From Chloroflexota bacterium (lineage in GTDB: Bacteria > Chloroflexota > Chloroflexia > Chloroflexales > Herpetosiphonaceae): DNA of 64,000 nucleotides. A program made the position numbers and the translations under genes. Below are positions 63,001-64,000 of this stretch, one piece after another. Where the stretch lies: assembly GCA_020161265.1 (NCBI GenBank), contig JAIUOC010000006.1, positions 62,001-126,000 on the forward strand, in the 5' to 3' direction. The notes beneath the pieces are model-generated. The model had not been told where the DNA came from. It searched no databases and was given only the letters and a program-made list of their open reading frames with translations. Numbering within the stretch: position 1 is the first letter of the stretch; the number at the start of each line of letters is the position of its first letter.

Positions 63001-63933
63001 GTTGGCTTGAGCGGCGATTATCCAGTTTACATTGAAGAAACTGCTGATTTAAGCTCGTTGGCAGGTCAAACAGTTTGGTTGCGCTTCCGCATGGGCAGCG
63101 ACAGCTTGGTTAGTGCTCCTGGCTGGAATGTTGATGATATTGTGGTGGCTGGCTGTGTGCCAAGCGCCGCAACCAACACGCCAACGGCAACCGCTACGGC
63201 AACTGCCACGAACACGGCGACAGCAACGCCAAGCAATACGCCAACTAATACGGCAACACCAAGTAATACGCCAACCAGTACCGCAACAGCTACGGTCACT
63301 AATACACCAACGAATACAGCAACGGCGACACCAAGCAACACGCCTAGCCCCACTGGCACGCCATTTATTGGCACAAGCCAAAACTTCTTGCCATTGGTGT
63401 TGGGCTATTGCTATGCCGATTTACAGGTGAGCAGTATCACAGTTGACCAGCAATTGGTTGTAACAGTCACCAATCAAGGTAATTGTGCGACGAGCGAAGC
63501 ATTTTGGGTCGATTTGTATATCGCGCCCAATCCAGCACCTAGCCATGTTAATCAACAATGGTGGGATGTCGCGAACCAAGGCATTGTTTGGGGTGTGACC
63601 GAGGCGCTTGCGCCAGGTCAATCGATCACGCTTCGTCCATACGATCAATATTATTCAGCACGGCGCAGCGAGTGGGCTAACCGAATTGCAGCCCAAACTA
63701 AGCTGTATGTTCAGGCCGATGCCTACAATCTAGCAACCAGCTATGGCGCAGTTTTGGAGTTGCACGAAGCCTTCAATTTTGAATATAACAACATTGCCTC
63801 AATCACAACCAGTGCTAATTTCAGCCAACCAACTGGGTTGCGTCAGCAATTAGCAACCGAAACAGGCTTGCCGCTGCGGGCGCTGCCAAGCAATCCAAGC
63901 CCAAATCAATTTCGGTCAATTCCTGCTCGCTAA
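60064..63933 (+). CDS. Giant CSLREA / right-handed-helix surface protein with Thr-Pro linkers
   Basis: 1289 residues. Sec signal peptide (LLSLGMVGLLIVTGALLNRP). CSLREA motif CSLREAINAANAN near residue 121 follows IFVVNTVADTNDGACDA, the family's usual start. Residues ~180-680 form right-handed beta-helix repeats with GTNGDGxxDAxEGNxISGN units spaced 65-75 residues. Two Thr/Pro/Asn-rich linkers lie at ~765-815 and ~1035-1095; a jelly-roll-like MAM/CBM domain lies between them (VLFSDSVSSEPLWNVSGTGP). After the second linker comes FLPLVLGYCY and a CARDB-like beta domain. GAGGTAGG precedes ATG. Probably a surface adhesin or polysaccharide-binding protein. Confidence 0.85.
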   Translation: MKHAFSLRFTRLLSLGMVGLLIVTGALLNRPAAAQRVAPPTAKQLDQSVIQRAEALNQAPAQREVPLTIQRLRALNLPPAAPKPVAQPRPFVPTGIFVVNTVADTNDGACDALGTGTGNQDCSLREAINAANANVDADTINFAIPGAGVKTIALTSELPALQTQIQIDGCSQAGSDCSIWPMSLMVELDGSGLSDPVGITDTEILLAEADGSVIRGLVLNAARSPSFYTWVGINVQGDNVWLTQNIIGLEPDGQTVNGNNMGILLYPNSTQAMIGTNGDGSNDALEGNIIAGQTFNGISFSGGANTRIAGNYIGVASDGNTARSNRTGVEFFGPTIGNVTIGTNSDGIGDAAERNIISGNTLGIYIYGSSNNQISGNYIGLNAAGTIATPNEAGINIGGNASETIIGTNGDGVRDAVEGNVISGNSAEGVQIAEFSGGSNGFPNDHVIAGNIIGLDPTGSTAIGNQRGVVLRFGPSGTRIGTNGDGMSDGLERNIISGNVDLGVGVGGGDQPITDTIISGNYIGTNITGLVARPNGAGVQIQNEVTGLVLGTNGDETADDAEGNLISGNNGNGVNFVFDPTNVAVQGNRIGVALDDSPLGNQGDGIALLELSGMTPSNIKIGGEGLFSENIIAFNTELGVDINNDGPTANDLDDLDAGPNSTQNYPVVVSVIDDGTTVAVQGTFNSTASQELRLAFYSNTTCDVSGYGEGQQFLESDFFTADAAGNGAFTKLFPSPAPNITILATNTATNETSEFSQCWVAPPATATPTATNTPTNTPTNTATNTPTLTPSNTPTNTATNTPSNTPTPSNTALPVTPTIPPSACVPGSNLQVLFSDSVSSEPLWNVSGTGPTWGLDSSSFNSPSLSWHADNPETISDQRLTTMAGITIPAGASEVTLYFNHNYSFEFDTEGGGGEPTPMPERSAKRNNTPFDIYYDGGVVEYSTDGVTFNDLGSFFTSSGYDGVLTLESDNPLAGQSAFVGLSGDYPVYIEETADLSSLAGQTVWLRFRMGSDSLVSAPGWNVDDIVVAGCVPSAATNTPTATATATATNTATATPSNTPTNTATPSNTPTSTATATVTNTPTNTATATPSNTPSPTGTPFIGTSQNFLPLVLGYCYADLQVSSITVDQQLVVTVTNQGNCATSEAFWVDLYIAPNPAPSHVNQQWWDVANQGIVWGVTEALAPGQSITLRPYDQYYSARRSEWANRIAAQTKLYVQADAYNLATSYGAVLELHEAFNFEYNNIASITTSANFSQPTGLRQQLATETGLPLRALPSNPSPNQFRSIPAR

Positions 63934-63950
63934 AATAGGAGCGTCTAACG

Positions 63951-63990
63951 AAACGCCGATTAATCGATTGTGATTAATCGGCGTTTTGAC
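63951..63990 (+). terminator. Terminator of the CSLREA protein gene
   Basis: A 15-bp stem AAACGCCGATTAATC (63951-63965) with GATTAATCGGCGTTT (63972-63986), GATTGT loop, ending in a TTTT run. The remaining bases to 64000 show nothing else. Confidence 0.85.
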
Positions 63991-64000
63991 ATGCCAAAAA

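Overview
The window is a chromosomal segment of a bacterium with roughly 50% G+C. It most likely comes from the phylum Chloroflexota and resembles Herpetosiphon. That call is an inference from composition, the style of the large secreted proteins (DUF11 repeats, Thr/Pro-rich linkers, FLPL-type C-terminal motifs), STAND/TPR regulators and interspersed CACGAAG-type intergenic repeats. No 16S gene or other decisive marker is present. I see no tRNA, rRNA, transposase or CRISPR array.

Bases 1-7810 (minus strand) hold a surface/appendage-like cluster: a Tat-exported binding-protein-like lipidless protein, a GNAT acetyltransferase, three tandem tail-collar (microcystin-dependent-protein type) genes, a cytoplasmic binding-protein-like protein, and a very large secreted protein with seven propeller-like repeats followed by DUF11 repeats, cut by the window edge. 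Bases 7936-11250 are the translation/nucleotide cluster rpsB-tsf-pyrH-frr with a promoter and three terminators. Bases 11304-23142 are a glycan/envelope region: nucleotide-sugar dehydrogenase, GT4 glycosyltransferase, two GT-C-like membrane proteins that share an unusual N-terminal extracytoplasmic domain, two methyltransferases, and two small SMR-like membrane proteins. A HAD hydrolase and a SpoU-type rRNA methyltransferase lie among them.

Bases 23302-33067 carry a TPR protein, small unknowns, YwbE, a MOSC protein, an aminotransferase, an APH-type kinase, a tandem pair of DUF4419 proteins and a YfhO-like membrane protein. The last is translationally coupled to a STAND NTPase/TPR regulator (33064-35502). 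Phenylalanine hydroxylase follows, then a MITE-like structured element, a histidine phosphatase, an RNA methyltransferase, a membrane spermidine-synthase-like protein and YggT.

Bases 40943-64000 hold a 14-repeat propeller protein, a frameshifted CdiI-like orphan immunity gene facing a small unknown gene across an 11-bp inverted repeat, a class-A beta-lactamase-fold lipoprotein, regulators, and an MtnA-like isomerase. Next come an amidohydrolase (MTA/SAH deaminase type) fused to a CYTH triphosphate-tunnel domain behind a structured leader, LiaF/PspC envelope-stress proteins, psd-pssA phospholipid synthesis, a patatin, moaC, a HAD protein and an RsbR-like stressosome protein, agmatinase, and a 1289-residue CSLREA/right-handed-helix surface protein.

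The most interesting points are the amidohydrolase-CYTH fusion with its leader, the phage-free tail-collar cluster, the frameshifted orphan immunity gene, the 180-bp MITE-like element, and the shared N-terminal domain of the two GT-C proteins.
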